From positions 1 through 46,851 of the forward strand of contig NZ_BCWQ01000021.1 in assembly GCF_001592285.1 (NCBI RefSeq): DNA of 46,851 bases. Direction: 5' to 3'. Of the stretch, positions 1 to 9,853 are shown piece after piece (positions within the stretch are counted from its first letter, which is position 1; the number at the start of each line of letters is the position of its first letter). The DNA is from Hydrogenophaga pseudoflava NBRC 102511 (GTDB lineage Bacteria > Pseudomonadota > Gammaproteobacteria > Burkholderiales > Burkholderiaceae_C). The notes beneath the pieces were generated by a model that saw only the letters and a program-made list of their open reading frames with translations, had not been told where the DNA came from and did no database searches. The position numbers and the translations under genes are program-made.

Positions 1-53
1 AGGGCGGTGGTGGCCAGTGCGGCGGTGAACAGGGATTTGGGGAGCCGTTTCAT
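1..53 (-). CDS. Start of a secreted or membrane protein, probably urease accessory HupE/UreJ (partial)
   Basis: Only the first 17 codons are in the window. They begin MKRLPKSLFTAALATTA, a basic start followed by a hydrophobic stretch typical of a signal peptide. An AGAGG-type ribosome site lies about 6 bases before the ATG, and the gene starts 19 bases after the ureA stop, so it is surely in the urease operon. In Burkholderiales a hupE/ureJ nickel/cobalt-transporter-like gene often sits between ureA and ureB. That identity is inferred from position only, since no domain is visible. Confidence 0.5.
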   Translation of the reverse strand, partial: MKRLPKSLFTAALATTA

Positions 54-72
54 GGGTGCCTCTGCGGTGGAG

Positions 73-375
73 TCAAGGTATCGGAGTGTGAACGGTCACC
101 AGTTTCGTGCCGTCCGGGAAGGTGGCTTCGACCTGGATGTCGGGAATCATCTCGGGCACGCCCTCCATCACGTCGTCGCGCGTGAGCACGGTGCGGCCTT
201 CGCTCATCAGCTGGGCCACGGACTTGCCGTCGCGGGCGCCTTCCATCACGGCGGCGCTGATCAGGGCCACGGCTTCCGGGTAGTTGAGCTTGAGGCCGCG
301 CGCCTTGCGCCGCTCGGCCAGCAGGGCGGCGGTGAAGATCAGCAGCTTGTCTTTTTCTCTCGGGGTCAGTTCCAT
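73..375 (-). CDS. ureA: Urease subunit gamma
   Basis: A 100-residue protein, the standard length of urease gamma. It carries the family start [14 protein letters not shown], the core [12 protein letters not shown] and the C-terminal [15 protein letters not shown]. It is a structural subunit of the cytoplasmic nickel urease that hydrolyses urea to ammonia and carbamate. The ATG is chosen because an AAGGA-like ribosome site lies a few bases upstream and the family starts here; the longer open frame upstream is not conserved. It is divergent from the permease-kinase fusion with a gap of about 80 bases. Usually ureD directly precedes ureA; here ureD is about 34 kb away (34726-35556), so this ureA has acquired its own upstream region. 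Confidence 0.96.
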   Translation of the reverse strand: MELTPREKDKLLIFTAALLAERRKARGLKLNYPEAVALISAAVMEGARDGKSVAQLMSEGRTVLTRDDVMEGVPEMIPDIQVEATFPDGTKLVTVHTPIP

Positions 376-455
376 GGTCGGTCCTTGTTCTGTGGGGTCT
401 GACAGCAAATCCCGTGCCCTCCCGGGGCCGGCACGAAAGCTGCACAAACCACCGC

Positions 456-3400
456 GTGAACCCAAGGCCCGATCCAGCTCCACCCCAGCGCATCATCAAG
501 GTGCGCCGCGACTACAACAGCTGGGTCGGCCGCGAGACCATGGAGGACTATGCGCTGCGTTTCACGCCGCAGCGTTTTCGCCAGTGGAGCGAGTGGCGGG
601 TGGCGAACACGGCGTTCGGCGCGGCCTCGTTCCTGATCCTCGAAGCGGTGGGCGCCACGCTGCTGGTGCAGGTCGGCTTCGTCAACGCTTTCTGGGCCAT
701 CCTCGCCACGGGGCTGATCATCTTCCTGGCCGGCCTGCCGATCAGCGTATACGCCGCGCGCTACGGCGTCGACATGGACCTGCTCACGCGCGGCGCGGGC
801 TTCGGCTACATCGGCTCCACCATCACCTCGCTGATCTACGCCAGTTTCACCTTCATCTTCTTCGCGCTCGAAGCGGCGGTGATGGCCTACGCCCTGGACC
901 TGGCGCTGGACATCCCGCCGGCCTGGGGCTATCTGATCTGCGCCCTGGTGGTCATCCCCCTGGTGACCTACGGCGTGTCCATCATCAGCCGCTTCCAGGT
1001 CTGGACCCAACCGCTGTGGCTGGTGATGATGGTCGTGCCCTTTGTGGCGGTCTGGGCGCTCGATCCGGGTGCGTTTTCCAATGTGGTGCATTACGGTGGC
1101 GAAAGTGGTGCGGGCACCGCGTTTGACTGGCACCTGTTTGGTGCGGCGCTGACTGTGGGCATCGCGCTCATCACGCAGATGGGCGAGCAGGCCGACTACC
1201 TGCGCTTCATGCCTGCGCCGCAGCCGGGCCGGGCAGGGCGATGGTGGGCCGGCGTGCTGGCCGGCGGCCCGGGCTGGGTGCTGCTGGGCGTGCTCAAGAT
1301 GCTGGGCGGCGCGCTGCTGGCCTACCTGGCCATCAGCCACATGGTGCCCACCGAGCGCGCGGTCGACCCCAACCAGATGTACCTGGCGGCCTACGAATAC
1401 GTGTTCCCCAACTACGGCTGGGCGGTGGCGGCGACGGCGCTGTTCGTCGTGGTCTCGCAGCTCAAGATCAACGTCACCAACGCCTACGCCGGCTCGCTGG
1501 CCTGGAGCAACTTCTTCTCGCGCCTGACGCACAGCCACCCCGGCCGCGTGGTCTGGGTGGTGTTCAACACCCTGATCGCCTTCATGCTGATGGAGATGGA
1601 GGTCTTCCGCGCCTTGGGCGAGGTGCTCGGTCTCTACAGCAACATCGCCATCGCCTGGATCATGGCGGTGGTGGCCGACCTGGTGATCAACAAACCGCTG
1701 GGCTGGAGCCCCAGGGGCATCGAGTTCAAACGCGCGCACCTGTACGACATCAACCCGGTCGGCGTGGGCGCGATGGGCCTGGCCTCGGTGCTGTCGATCA
1801 CGGCGCACATGGGCCTGATGGGCGCGGGCGCCCAGGCCTTCTCGGCCGTGATCGCGATGGTGACGGCGCTGGTCACCGCGCCGCTGATCGCGTGGGCGAC
1901 CAAGGGCCGTTACTACATCGCCAGGGCTGCTCAGTCCAGCACACACCGCGGAACCGGCTCCGCCGGGCCGCTGATGTGGCACCCCTTTCAGGGGGGTGAC
2001 GCCGCAGGCGGCGCGGGGGGTACACACAAGTGTGTGATCTGCGAACGCGACTACGAAGGCCCCGACATGGCCCATTGCCCCGCCTACCAGGGGCCGATCT
2101 GCTCGCTCTGCTGCACGCTGGACGCGCGCTGCGGCGACCTGTGCAAACCGCACGCGCGGCTGTCGGTGCAGTGGCAGTCAGCGCTGCGCACGGTGCTGCC
2201 GCAGCGGGTCTGGCCCTACCTGGAGGCGGGGCTGGCCCATTACCTGTTGCTGATGCTGGTGATCGCACCGGTGCTGGCGGCGGTGCTCGGGCTGCTCTAC
2301 CGCCAGCAGGTCGAGGGGCTGGGACAGGGCGTCGCCGCGGTCGGCGACGTGGGCCTGCTCGACGCGGCGCTGCGCTCGGGCTTTCTGCGCGTCTACGCGG
2401 TGCTGCTGCTGATCGCGGCCACGGTGGCCTGGTGGCTGGTGCTGGCGCACAAGAGCCGCGAGGTGGCGCAGGAGGAGTCCAACCGCCAGACGCGGCTGCT
2501 GATGCAGGAGATCGAATCGCACCGCCGCACCGACGAGCAGCTGCAACGCGCGCGCGAAATCGCCGATCAGGCCAACCAGGCCAAGAGCCGCTACATCAGC
2601 ACCATCAGCCACGAGCTGCGCACGCCGCTCAACAGCATCCTCGGCTACGCCCAGCTGCTGCAGGAAGACCGCGAGCTGGCGCCGCACCGCGCGCAGGCGA
2701 TCCGTGTCATCCACCGCGGTGGCGAACACCTGCTCTCGCTGATCGAGGGCACGCTGGACATCGCGCGCATCGAGTCCGGCAAGCTCCAGCTCGACGTGAA
2801 GCCGATGGCCTTCGCCGACACCGTGCGCGAGGTGGCCAGCATGTTCGAGCTGCAGGCGGCGGCCAAGGGCCTGCGCTTCGTGTTCGAACCCGGGCCCCGC
2901 CTGCCCGAGGCGGTGCGCGCCGACGACAAGCGGCTGCGCCAGATCCTGATCAACCTGCTGGGCAACGCGGTGAAGTTCACGCGCGAGGGCGAGGTGCGGC
3001 TGACCGTCTCGCACGTGCGCGAGATGGCGGTGTTCGAGGTCAGCGACACCGGACCCGGCATGACGGTGCAGGAGCTGGAGCGGGTGTTCGAACCCTTCGC
3101 GCGCGGGCAGCAGGCCGAGGGCGGCTCCGCGGCGGCCGGCGGTGGCACCGGCCTGGGCCTGACGATTGCCAAGATGCTGACCGACCTCATGGGCGGCGAG
3201 ATGACGGTTCGCAGCGCGCCGGGCCAGGGCACGGTGTTCAGCGTGCGCCTGTTCCTGCCGGCGCTGCAGGCGGCCGCCGCTCGCCCGGCCGTGGTGGCGG
3301 CGCCGGTCACGGGCTACGAGGGGCCGCGCCGGCGCGTGCTGGTGGTGGACAACGAGGAGAGCGATCGCGAGCTGATCGCGCGCTGGCTGCAGCCGCTGGG

Positions 3401-4004
3401 CTTCGAGGTGCTGATGGCCACCAGCGGCCACGACGCGCTGACCCTGCTCGACGGTGTGGCGCCGGGCGGCGAGCGCGCGCCGCACGCGGTCTTCATGGAC
3501 CTGGCCATGCCCGGCATCGACGGCTGGGAAACGCTGCGCCGGCTGCGCGCCGCGGGCTGGTCGTCGGTGCCCATGGCCGTGGTCTCGGCCAACGCCTTCG
3601 ACAAGGGCCTGCAGGCCGAGGCCGCCGACGGCCGCCCCGCCGACCAGGCCTTCTTCGTCAAGCCGGTGCGGCGCGACGACCTCACCGGCTGGCTGCAGCA
3701 GCAGCTGGGCCTGCGCTGGGAGCACGCGCCGGTGGCGTCCGAGGCCACGCCCGCACCGGCCACGCCGGCCGCTGTGGCGCCACCACCCGCCGCACACGAC
3801 TTCTCGCCGCTGCTGGAGCTGGTGCGCCTGGGCTATGCCAAAGGCGTGATGCGCTGGCTCGACGACTGGGTGGCCGACCACCCCGAGCAGGCCGCGTTTG
3901 CCGACGCGCTGCGCGCCCTGGCGCGCGAGTTCCGCTTCGAGACCATCGAACAGCGCTTGCTCCCCCTGGGCGAGGGCCAGGCTTCCTCCGACCGCACCGC
4001 ATGA
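456..4004 (+). CDS. NCS1-family permease fused to hybrid histidine kinase (transporter-receptor)
   Basis: About 1182 residues. Residues 16-490 form an NCS1 (purine-cytosine/allantoin type) permease with about 12 membrane segments; [20 protein letters not shown] is the family's N-terminal motif. A repeat-derived linker (494-522) follows, then a module with eight Cys (526, 529, 541, 549, 552, 553, 559, 563), two further membrane segments and a short coiled linker. Next is a histidine kinase with H719 in SHELRTPLN, an N box NLLGNAVKF and [11 protein letters not shown] receiver follows with phospho-acceptor D1015 and K1069, and then a short C-terminal helical domain. Topology is consistent, with the Cys module and kinase in the cytoplasm. 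The ligand is unknown; neighbours suggest a urea- or purine-related compound. The start is uncertain (GTG at 414 or 456). The ATG at 540 would cut the conserved motif. The stop overlaps the next gene by 4 bases. Confidence 0.9.
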   Translation: MNPRPDPAPPQRIIKVRRDYNSWVGRETMEDYALRFTPQRFRQWSEWRVANTAFGAASFLILEAVGATLLVQVGFVNAFWAILATGLIIFLAGLPISVYAARYGVDMDLLTRGAGFGYIGSTITSLIYASFTFIFFALEAAVMAYALDLALDIPPAWGYLICALVVIPLVTYGVSIISRFQVWTQPLWLVMMVVPFVAVWALDPGAFSNVVHYGGESGAGTAFDWHLFGAALTVGIALITQMGEQADYLRFMPAPQPGRAGRWWAGVLAGGPGWVLLGVLKMLGGALLAYLAISHMVPTERAVDPNQMYLAAYEYVFPNYGWAVAATALFVVVSQLKINVTNAYAGSLAWSNFFSRLTHSHPGRVVWVVFNTLIAFMLMEMEVFRALGEVLGLYSNIAIAWIMAVVADLVINKPLGWSPRGIEFKRAHLYDINPVGVGAMGLASVLSITAHMGLMGAGAQAFSAVIAMVTALVTAPLIAWATKGRYYIARAAQSSTHRGTGSAGPLMWHPFQGGDAAGGAGGTHKCVICERDYEGPDMAHCPAYQGPICSLCCTLDARCGDLCKPHARLSVQWQSALRTVLPQRVWPYLEAGLAHYLLLMLVIAPVLAAVLGLLYRQQVEGLGQGVAAVGDVGLLDAALRSGFLRVYAVLLLIAATVAWWLVLAHKSREVAQEESNRQTRLLMQEIESHRRTDEQLQRAREIADQANQAKSRYISTISHELRTPLNSILGYAQLLQEDRELAPHRAQAIRVIHRGGEHLLSLIEGTLDIARIESGKLQLDVKPMAFADTVREVASMFELQAAAKGLRFVFEPGPRLPEAVRADDKRLRQILINLLGNAVKFTREGEVRLTVSHVREMAVFEVSDTGPGMTVQELERVFEPFARGQQAEGGSAAAGGGTGLGLTIAKMLTDLMGGEMTVRSAPGQGTVFSVRLFLPALQAAAARPAVVAAPVTGYEGPRRRVLVVDNEESDRELIARWLQPLGFEVLMATSGHDALTLLDGVAPGGERAPHAVFMDLAMPGIDGWETLRRLRAAGWSSVPMAVVSANAFDKGLQAEAADGRPADQAFFVKPVRRDDLTGWLQQQLGLRWEHAPVASEATPAPATPAAVAPPPAAHDFSPLLELVRLGYAKGVMRWLDDWVADHPEQAAFADALRALAREFRFETIEQRLLPLGEGQASSDRTA
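1934..2020 (+). repeat. GC-rich palindromic repeat, copy 1, inside a coding region
   Basis: It shares the end GTCCAGCACACACCG and the central palindrome GGAACCGGCTnCGCCGGGCC with copy 3 (17511-17595). It also shares the 30 bases at 1991-2020 exactly with copy 2 (13241-13270). It spans 29 codons, has no stop in the frame used, and encodes a Gly/Ala-rich linker between the permease and the Cys-rich module of the fusion. Relative to the host gene it runs opposite to the other copies. Confidence 0.85.
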
Positions 4005-5050
4005 TGATCCGTTCGCCCGACCGCCCCTCCCCCGATGCCCCACTGTCCGCCGAATCCGGCGCGGTGGTGCTGATCGTGGACGACGTTCCCGACAACGTGG
4101 CGCCGCTGCACGACGCGCTGGACGAGGCGGGCTACACCGTGCTGGTGGCGCTGGACGGCGAGGCCGCGATCCGCCGCGCGCGCCAGGCCCTGCCCGACGT
4201 GGTGCTGCTGGACGCGGTGATGCCCGGCCTGGACGGCTTCGAGGTGGCGCGCCAGCTCAAGGCCGATGCCTCGACCGCGCACATTCCCATCCTGTTCATG
4301 ACCGGCCTGACCGAGACCGAGCACCTGGTCGCCGCGCTGGAGGCGGGTGGCGTGGACTACGTGACCAAGCCGATCAAGCCGCGCGAGGTGATGGCGCGCA
4401 TGGGCGTGCACCTGCGGCAGTCGCGCCAGAGCCGCCAGGGCGCGGTGGAGCGCAGCCAGGCGCGCAACGCGCTCGACGCCTTCGGCTACGCCACCATCAC
4501 CGTGCGCGCGCGCGACGGCCGGCTGATGTGGCAGACCCCGCTGGCGCGCGACCTGCTGCAGCGCTACTTCGGCACCGAGGCGCCGGTGACGCCGGCGCCG
4601 GTGCTGGAGTGGCTCGATCGCCTGTTGCGCCTGCTGCCCGAATTTGCGGTACCGCCCGCGCCGGGCCAGCCATTGCGCGAACCGCCGCGCCTGACCATCG
4701 ACCAGGGGCCGCGCCGCCTGAGCTTCCGCCTGCACCAGCAGATCGGCGACGAGGACGAGGCCCAGGGGGAGCCGGGCGACTGGCTGATCGTGATGCAGGA
4801 GACCTCGGACGCCGCCGTGCTCGAAGCGCTGGCCCAGGCCTTCGGCCTCACCGCGCGCGAGGCCGAGGTGCTGTACTGGGTGGTCAAGGGCAAGATCAAC
4901 CGCGACATCGGCGACATCCTCGGGTCGAGCCCCGCGACGGTGAAGAAGCACCTGGAACGCATCCACGCCAAGCTGGGGGTGGAGACGCGCACCGCGGCCG
5001 CAGCCATGGCCATCAACCGCGTGCCTTTGCTCCAGCCACGCGGCGGCTGA
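4001..5050 (+). CDS. LuxR/NarL-type response regulator, partner of the permease-kinase
   Basis: 349 residues. An N-terminal receiver (about 20-140) has the acidic pair in VDDVPD, phospho-acceptor D71 in LLDAVMPGLDG and K123 in VTKPIK. A middle region of about 120 residues has no domain I recognise. The C-terminal LuxR-type helix-turn-helix (about 275-340) contains GLTAREAEVLYWVVKGKINRD. The ATG overlaps the kinase stop (ATGA), so the two are translationally coupled and almost certainly a cognate pair: phosphate would pass from the hybrid kinase to this DNA-binding protein. Likely targets are the divergent ureA promoter and its own operon, but no binding site can be named. Its stop is 5 bases from the convergent galM stop. 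Confidence 0.93.
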   Translation: MMIRSPDRPSPDAPLSAESGAVVLIVDDVPDNVAPLHDALDEAGYTVLVALDGEAAIRRARQALPDVVLLDAVMPGLDGFEVARQLKADASTAHIPILFMTGLTETEHLVAALEAGGVDYVTKPIKPREVMARMGVHLRQSRQSRQGAVERSQARNALDAFGYATITVRARDGRLMWQTPLARDLLQRYFGTEAPVTPAPVLEWLDRLLRLLPEFAVPPAPGQPLREPPRLTIDQGPRRLSFRLHQQIGDEDEAQGEPGDWLIVMQETSDAAVLEALAQAFGLTAREAEVLYWVVKGKINRDIGDILGSSPATVKKHLERIHAKLGVETRTAAAAMAINRVPLLQPRGG

Positions 5051-5055
5051 GCCGT

Positions 5056-6108
5056 TCAGTCGCGGGTGCCGAAGCGGTATTCGGTGCGGGCCCGGTAGGG
5101 CTGGCCCACCGCCACGCGCATGAGCGGGAACGACGGGCAGTTCACCGCGTTGGGGTATTGCTGCGGCTCCAGGCACAGGCCCGCGCGGGGGCGGTGCAGC
5201 ACGCCGTCTTTGCCGATGTCCGGCGTCGCGCCCGTGCCCAGTGCGCCTGCGGTGTAGACCTGCATCACGGGCTCGGTGGTCCACACATCGAGCGTGCGGC
5301 CCGAGGCCGGGCTGTGGGCCTGGGCCACGTGCCGCAGGCCGCCGTCCGGTGGGCCGGCCAGTTGGTAGGCGTGGTCGATGTCGGGCAGGTCGCACAGCCG
5401 TCGCGGCTGGCGCAGGTCCAGCGCGTGGCCGTCCAGCAGCATGCGTTCGCCCGTGGCGACGTTGTCCGCATCGGCGGCCAGCAGCCGGTCGGCGAACACC
5501 TGCAGGCGGTGCTCGTCGACGAGGTGCTCGCCCGGTCCGTCGAGGTTGAAGAAGATGTGCGGCGTGAAGCTCGCGGGCGAGGCCGGGCTGGCGGGGCAGA
5601 CCGCCACCGCCTCGTGCTCCACCACCAGGGTGGGGCCGTCGGTGAGGCGGTAGCTCAGCGTGAGGTCGACGATGCCGGGGTGCCGGTCCACCGAGGGCTC
5701 GAAGCGCAGGCGCAGCGTGAGTGCATCGGGCGCGTCCTGGTGGGCCGAGAACACGCGGTGGCGCGAGCCATTCGGGCCGCCGTGGATGCAGTGAGGGCCT
5801 GCGTTGGCCTCCAGCGCATAGGCCGTGCCGTCCAGCTTGTAGCGCGCCTGAGCGATGCGGCCGGCGCAGCGGCCGATGAAGGCGCCCATGGAGGGTGCGC
5901 CGGCCTGCAGCGCGGCCAGGCTGTCGTAGCCCAGTGCCACATCACCCGGCACACCGTTGCGGTCGGGCACCAGGATCTGCAGCACTTTGGCGCCCAGGTT
6001 GCAGACGGCCACTTCCATGCCGCTGGTGTGGCGCAGGCGGAACAGGGCGACCGGTTCGCCGCCAATCTCCCCGAAGAAGCGGGCGGGGTCGAGTCGCGGG
6101 TGCTTCAT
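5056..6108 (-). CDS. galM: Aldose 1-epimerase (mutarotase), GalM family
   Basis: 350 residues, the usual family length. Visible signatures are the substrate loop with GPHCIHGGPNG, the central HIFFNLDG and the catalytic Glu region LCLEPQQYPNAVN; many relatives have LETQ at that point. The family interconverts alpha and beta anomers of sugars in the cytoplasm. As the last gene of the aldarate operon it may supply the anomer of a uronic acid used by uronate dehydrogenase. The start is the ATG 23 bases after the garD stop; the longer open frame would run into garD. Confidence 0.9.
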   Translation of the reverse strand: MKHPRLDPARFFGEIGGEPVALFRLRHTSGMEVAVCNLGAKVLQILVPDRNGVPGDVALGYDSLAALQAGAPSMGAFIGRCAGRIAQARYKLDGTAYALEANAGPHCIHGGPNGSRHRVFSAHQDAPDALTLRLRFEPSVDRHPGIVDLTLSYRLTDGPTLVVEHEAVAVCPASPASPASFTPHIFFNLDGPGEHLVDEHRLQVFADRLLAADADNVATGERMLLDGHALDLRQPRRLCDLPDIDHAYQLAGPPDGGLRHVAQAHSPASGRTLDVWTTEPVMQVYTAGALGTGATPDIGKDGVLHRPRAGLCLEPQQYPNAVNCPSFPLMRVAVGQPYRARTEYRFGTRD

Positions 6109-6131
6109 GCGGTCGGCAGCGCTCGTCTGGC

Positions 6132-7679
6132 TCAGGTCACCGGTGCCGGGTTGAACAGCACCAGGTCGTTGTGCAGGCCCCACTTTTCGGCCCAGGTCTT
6201 CTCGCCGCTGGCCACCGCCAGCATGCGGTGGAACAGTTCCCAGCCCAGCTCTTCAATCGTGGCTTCGCCGCTGGCGATGCGGCCGGCGTTGATGTCCATC
6301 AGGTCGTGCCAGCGGCGCGCCAGGTCGTTGCGCGTGGCCACCTTGATCACCGGGCACTCGGCCAGGCCGTAGGGTGTGCCGCGGCCGGTGGTGAAGACGT
6401 GCAGATTCATGCCGGCGGCCAGCTGCAGCGTGCCGCAGATGAAGTCGCTGGCGGGCGTGGCCGCGAAGATCAGGCCCTTCTGCCTGACCTTCTCGCCGGG
6501 TGCGATCACGCCGTGGATCGGGCCGTTGCCGCTCTTGACGATGGAGCCCATGGCCTTCTCGACGATGTTCGACAGCCCGCCCTTCTTGTTGCCAGGCGTG
6601 GTGTTGGCGCTGCGGTCGGCCTGGCCGCGTGCCAGGTAGGCGTCGTACCAGCCGAGTTCGCGCACGATGGCATCGGCGACCTCCTGCGTGGCGGCGCGGC
6701 GCGTGAGCTGGTCCACCGCGTCGCGCACTTCGGTGTTCTCGCTGAACATCACCGTGGCGCCGGCGCGCACCAGCAGGTCGGTGGCAAAGCCCACCGCCGG
6801 GTTGGCCGTGATGCCGGAGAAGGCGTCGCTGCCGCCGCACTGCACGCCCACCACCAGCTCGCTCACCGGGCAGGTGGTGCGCTGGCGCGCGTTCAGGCGC
6901 TCCAGATGGGTCTTGGCCTGCGTGAGGATGCTGTCGATCATCGACATGAAGCCGACGTGCTTTTCATCTTGAAGGCAGACCACGTCAGGCCCCTGGCGCT
7001 CGTCGCTGATCGGGATCGAGCCCGGCGGCAGCAGCCGCTCGGGCTGCAGCTTCTCGCAGCCCAGGCTGAGCACCATCACCTCGCCGCCGAAGTTGGGGTT
7101 CATCGCCAGGTTGCGCACCGTGCGGATGGGGATGATGGCGTCGGGCGCGTCGATGGCCACGCCACAGCCGTAGCTGTGTGTCAGGCCCACCACGCCGTCC
7201 ACGTTGGGGTACTTGGGCAGCAGGTCCTTCTTGATGCGCTCGACCGCGAATTCCAGCACCCCGGCCACGCACTGCACCGTGGTCGTCACGGCCAGCAGGT
7301 TGCGCGTGCCCACGCTGCCGTCGGCGTTGCGGTAGCCCTGGAAGCTGTGGCCTTCCAATGGTGGCAGCTCGGCCGGCGGCTGCGGCGCGGGCAGGTCGTC
7401 GAAGCTGCGCGCGCCGGGCATCACCAGCCGCTGCTCGTTGACCCAGCCGCCCGCGGGAATGTCGACCGCGGTGTGGCCGATGACCACGTTGTAGCGGCGC
7501 ACGGCGGTGCCGGCGGGCAGGTCGGCCAGCGCGACCTTGTGGCCCTGCGGCACGGCCTGCACCAGCGTGGGGCCGCCGGGCAGGGCGGTGCCGGCGGGCA
7601 GGCCGCCGTCGTTGACGACCACGGCCACGTTGTCGTCGGGGTGGATGCGGATGGTGCGCGGGGTCACGGGGGCGTTCAT
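6132..7679 (-). CDS. garD: Galactarate dehydratase
   Basis: 515 residues, close to the 523 of E. coli GarD. An N-terminal SAF-type domain (about 1-100, with [13 protein letters not shown]) precedes a long UxaA/GarD-type catalytic region. That region has [33 protein letters not shown] and the C-terminal [21 protein letters not shown]. The enzyme dehydrates galactarate to 5-dehydro-4-deoxy-D-glucarate, the same product GudD makes from glucarate and the substrate of KdgD upstream in this operon. The start [12 protein letters not shown] is chosen because upstream codons are low-complexity read-through. Altronate dehydratase is the nearest alternative, but length and order of motifs favour GarD. 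Confidence 0.92.
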   Translation of the reverse strand: MNAPVTPRTIRIHPDDNVAVVVNDGGLPAGTALPGGPTLVQAVPQGHKVALADLPAGTAVRRYNVVIGHTAVDIPAGGWVNEQRLVMPGARSFDDLPAPQPPAELPPLEGHSFQGYRNADGSVGTRNLLAVTTTVQCVAGVLEFAVERIKKDLLPKYPNVDGVVGLTHSYGCGVAIDAPDAIIPIRTVRNLAMNPNFGGEVMVLSLGCEKLQPERLLPPGSIPISDERQGPDVVCLQDEKHVGFMSMIDSILTQAKTHLERLNARQRTTCPVSELVVGVQCGGSDAFSGITANPAVGFATDLLVRAGATVMFSENTEVRDAVDQLTRRAATQEVADAIVRELGWYDAYLARGQADRSANTTPGNKKGGLSNIVEKAMGSIVKSGNGPIHGVIAPGEKVRQKGLIFAATPASDFICGTLQLAAGMNLHVFTTGRGTPYGLAECPVIKVATRNDLARRWHDLMDINAGRIASGEATIEELGWELFHRMLAVASGEKTWAEKWGLHNDLVLFNPAPVT

Positions 7680-7710
7680 GGTCGGCAGGCTTGTCGAAGG
7701 CAGAAAAAGA

Positions 7711-8667
7711 TCAGGCCGCGCGGGCGGGCAGGGGTTCGCCGGCCAGGCCGGCGTGCAGGTTGGCAAGCACCAGGTCGGCCATGGCCTGGCGGGTGTCGTG
7801 GGTGCCGCTGGCCATGTGCGGGGCCAGCACCACGTTGTCCAGAGCCAGCAAGGCAGCGGGCACGCGGGGCTCGTCCTCGAACACGTCCAGAGCGGCGCCA
7901 CCGAGTTCGCCGCTCTGCAGGCAGGCGATCAGCGCCGCCTCATCCACCACGCTGCCGCGCGCCACGTTGACCAGCAGGCCCTTCGGCCCCAGCGCGCGCA
8001 GCACCTCGGCGTTGACCAGGTGGTGCGTGGCCGGTCCGCCGGCCACGGTGAGCACCAGGAAGTCGGCCCACTGCGCCAGCGCCATCAGGGAGGGTTCGTA
8101 GCGCCAGGCGACGCCTTCGGCCGGGCCGCGGTTGCAGTAGGCGATGTCCATGTCGAAACCGGCCGCGCGCCGCGCCACGGCCTGGCCGATGCGGCCCAGG
8201 CCCACGATGCCCAGGCGCTTGCCGCTGACGCGCGTGGTCATGGGGTAGCGGCCCTGCAGCCAGTCGCCGCGCCGCACGAAGCGGTCGGCCGCGGCGATGC
8301 GGCGCGCGCCGTCGATCAGCAGGCCCATGGCCAGGTCGGCCACGCAGTCGTTCAGCACGTCGGGCGTGTAGCCCACCGGCAGGCCCGCCGCACGCGCGGC
8401 GTCCAGCGGCAGCCGGTCCAGGCCGACGCCGAAGGACGACACCACCTTGAGCGCGGGCAGCTGCGCCAGCCAGGCCGCCGGCACCCCCACCGGGGCCGAG
8501 GTCACGACCGCCGCCACGCGCGCGGCGTCGGCGCGGTCGGCCAGCGGCGCGTCGGCGGTGGTGGCCTGTGCGCTCAACACGGTGTGTTGTTCGCGCAGGC
8601 GGGCTTCCAGCGCCGGCATCAGCGGGCCGACCTGCAGGACGGTGGAACGGGGGGCGGCAGCGGTCAT
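7711..8667 (-). CDS. D-isomer-specific 2-hydroxyacid dehydrogenase (GhrB-like)
   Basis: 318 residues with the family layout: a split catalytic domain around a Rossmann domain containing [15 protein letters not shown]. The active-site Arg is in [10 protein letters not shown], the Glu in [10 protein letters not shown] and the His in LAPHMASG. Relatives reduce glyoxylate, hydroxypyruvate or other 2-oxoacids with NAD(P)H. Between garD and an SMP-30 lactonase it probably acts on an intermediate of sugar-acid breakdown, such as tartronate semialdehyde or hydroxypyruvate. The core route to 2-oxoglutarate does not need it, so its role here is unclear. Confidence 0.88.
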   Translation of the reverse strand: MTAAAPRSTVLQVGPLMPALEARLREQHTVLSAQATTADAPLADRADAARVAAVVTSAPVGVPAAWLAQLPALKVVSSFGVGLDRLPLDAARAAGLPVGYTPDVLNDCVADLAMGLLIDGARRIAAADRFVRRGDWLQGRYPMTTRVSGKRLGIVGLGRIGQAVARRAAGFDMDIAYCNRGPAEGVAWRYEPSLMALAQWADFLVLTVAGGPATHHLVNAEVLRALGPKGLLVNVARGSVVDEAALIACLQSGELGGAALDVFEDEPRVPAALLALDNVVLAPHMASGTHDTRQAMADLVLANLHAGLAGEPLPARAA

Positions 8668-8702
8668 GCGGTGGGTTTGAGTGACAGTGACATGAGAACG
8701 CG

Positions 8703-9815
8703 TCAGACGGCGCCGTGCGCCTCGACGTAGAGCGCGTACAGCGAATGGCAGCTGGCCATGTAGAGGCGGTTGCCCTTGGGGCCGCCGAAGCAGAGGTTGG
8801 CGCAGCGCTCGGGCAGGCGGATGTGGGCCAGCGGCTTGCCGGCGGGGCTGAACACCATCACGCCGTCCAGGTCCTCGGGCTTGCCCCTGAGCTGGTAGAC
8901 CTTGCGGCCGCCCACGTCGCTGGGCTCGGCGTTCAGGGCGCCGTTGCTGCCCCAGCCGCACCAGAGGTTGCCGTCGCGGTCGACCTTGAAGCCGTCGAGC
9001 GCGCCGAAGTCGGCCGCGTCGATCAGCTTGCTCTTGTTGGCGACCGTGCCGTCGGCGTTGACGTCGTAGGCCCAGATGCTGCGGTTGGGCGTGCCCTTCC
9101 ACTCCACCACGTAGAGCTTCTTCTCGTCCGGGCTGAAGGCCAGGCCGTTGGGGTTGACCAGGTCGGTGATGACAGCGGTCAGCTTGCCGTCGGCGGCGAT
9201 GCGGTACACGTTGGTGCTGGCCTGCTCGGGCTTGGCCTTGAAGCCTTCCCATTCCCCGTTGATGCCGAACAGCGGGTCGGTGAACCAGACGCTGTCGTCG
9301 GACTTGACCACCACGTCGTTGGGCGCGTTCAGGCGCTTGCCCTCGAAGCTGTCGGCCAGCACGGTGAGCTTGCCGTTGGTCTCGGTGCGCACCACGCGGC
9401 GCGTGACCGAGTGTTCGCAGGTGATCAGGCGGCCCTGGCGGTCGCGGGTGTTGCCGTTGGCCCAGTTGGCCTTGTCGCGGAAGACGGAGAAGGCGCCGGT
9501 CTTCTCGTCGAACTTCATGATGCGGTTGTTCGGAATGTCGCTGAGCAGCAGGTAACCCGGCGCGCCGTCCGCGCCCGGGAAGTAGGCCGGCCCTTCGGCC
9601 CAGCGCATGCCGGTCGCTACCTGTTCGATGGTGCTGCTGTAGATGCGGTACTTCGCGAACGACGGGTCCAGGATCTGCACCGACGGGTCGGGGTAGCGCT
9701 GGTTGGGCGCGAAGGCAAAGGCCTGCGCGAAGGCGGGCGCACCGGTGGCGGCCAGGCCGGCCGCGCCGGCGGTCTTGAGGAACTGGCGGCGGGTGTCTTG
9801 GGCTTTGTTGATCAT
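8703..9815 (-). CDS. SMP-30/gluconolactonase-family lactonase with Tat signal
   Basis: 370 residues. Residues 9-35 look like a twin-arginine signal: RRQFLKTAGAAGLAATGAPA followed by an Ala-rich cleavage region. A six-bladed SMP-30 propeller follows, with the metal/active-site elements WAEGPAYF, LNAPNDVVV and VNPNGLAFSPDEK. A strong AGGAG ribosome site before the ATG fixes the start. The family opens sugar lactones such as aldono- and aldarolactones using a divalent metal. Export to the periplasm would let lactones be opened before uptake. A second lactonase without a signal is at 18633-19535, so the two probably work in different compartments. Confidence 0.9.
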   Translation of the reverse strand: MINKAQDTRRQFLKTAGAAGLAATGAPAFAQAFAFAPNQRYPDPSVQILDPSFAKYRIYSSTIEQVATGMRWAEGPAYFPGADGAPGYLLLSDIPNNRIMKFDEKTGAFSVFRDKANWANGNTRDRQGRLITCEHSVTRRVVRTETNGKLTVLADSFEGKRLNAPNDVVVKSDDSVWFTDPLFGINGEWEGFKAKPEQASTNVYRIAADGKLTAVITDLVNPNGLAFSPDEKKLYVVEWKGTPNRSIWAYDVNADGTVANKSKLIDAADFGALDGFKVDRDGNLWCGWGSNGALNAEPSDVGGRKVYQLRGKPEDLDGVMVFSPAGKPLAHIRLPERCANLCFGGPKGNRLYMASCHSLYALYVEAHGAV

Positions 9816-9853
9816 GTGTGTCTCCTCTTGTTCTTCGGGTGCCTGTCGCGCTT

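Noticed and set aside
398..405. TGTCAGAC (minus strand) between ureA and the permease-kinase, similar to the GntR palindrome
   Set aside because: Only the 8-base core matches; the outer bases that complete the palindrome are lost. Chance occurrence is likely.
366..2153. Long open frame opposite the permease-kinase gene (595 codons), and many similar long frames elsewhere
   Set aside because: High GC at third codon positions leaves antisense frames open. The translations are low-complexity, rich in Arg, His, Gly and Ala, with no domains, and they lie opposite well-supported genes.
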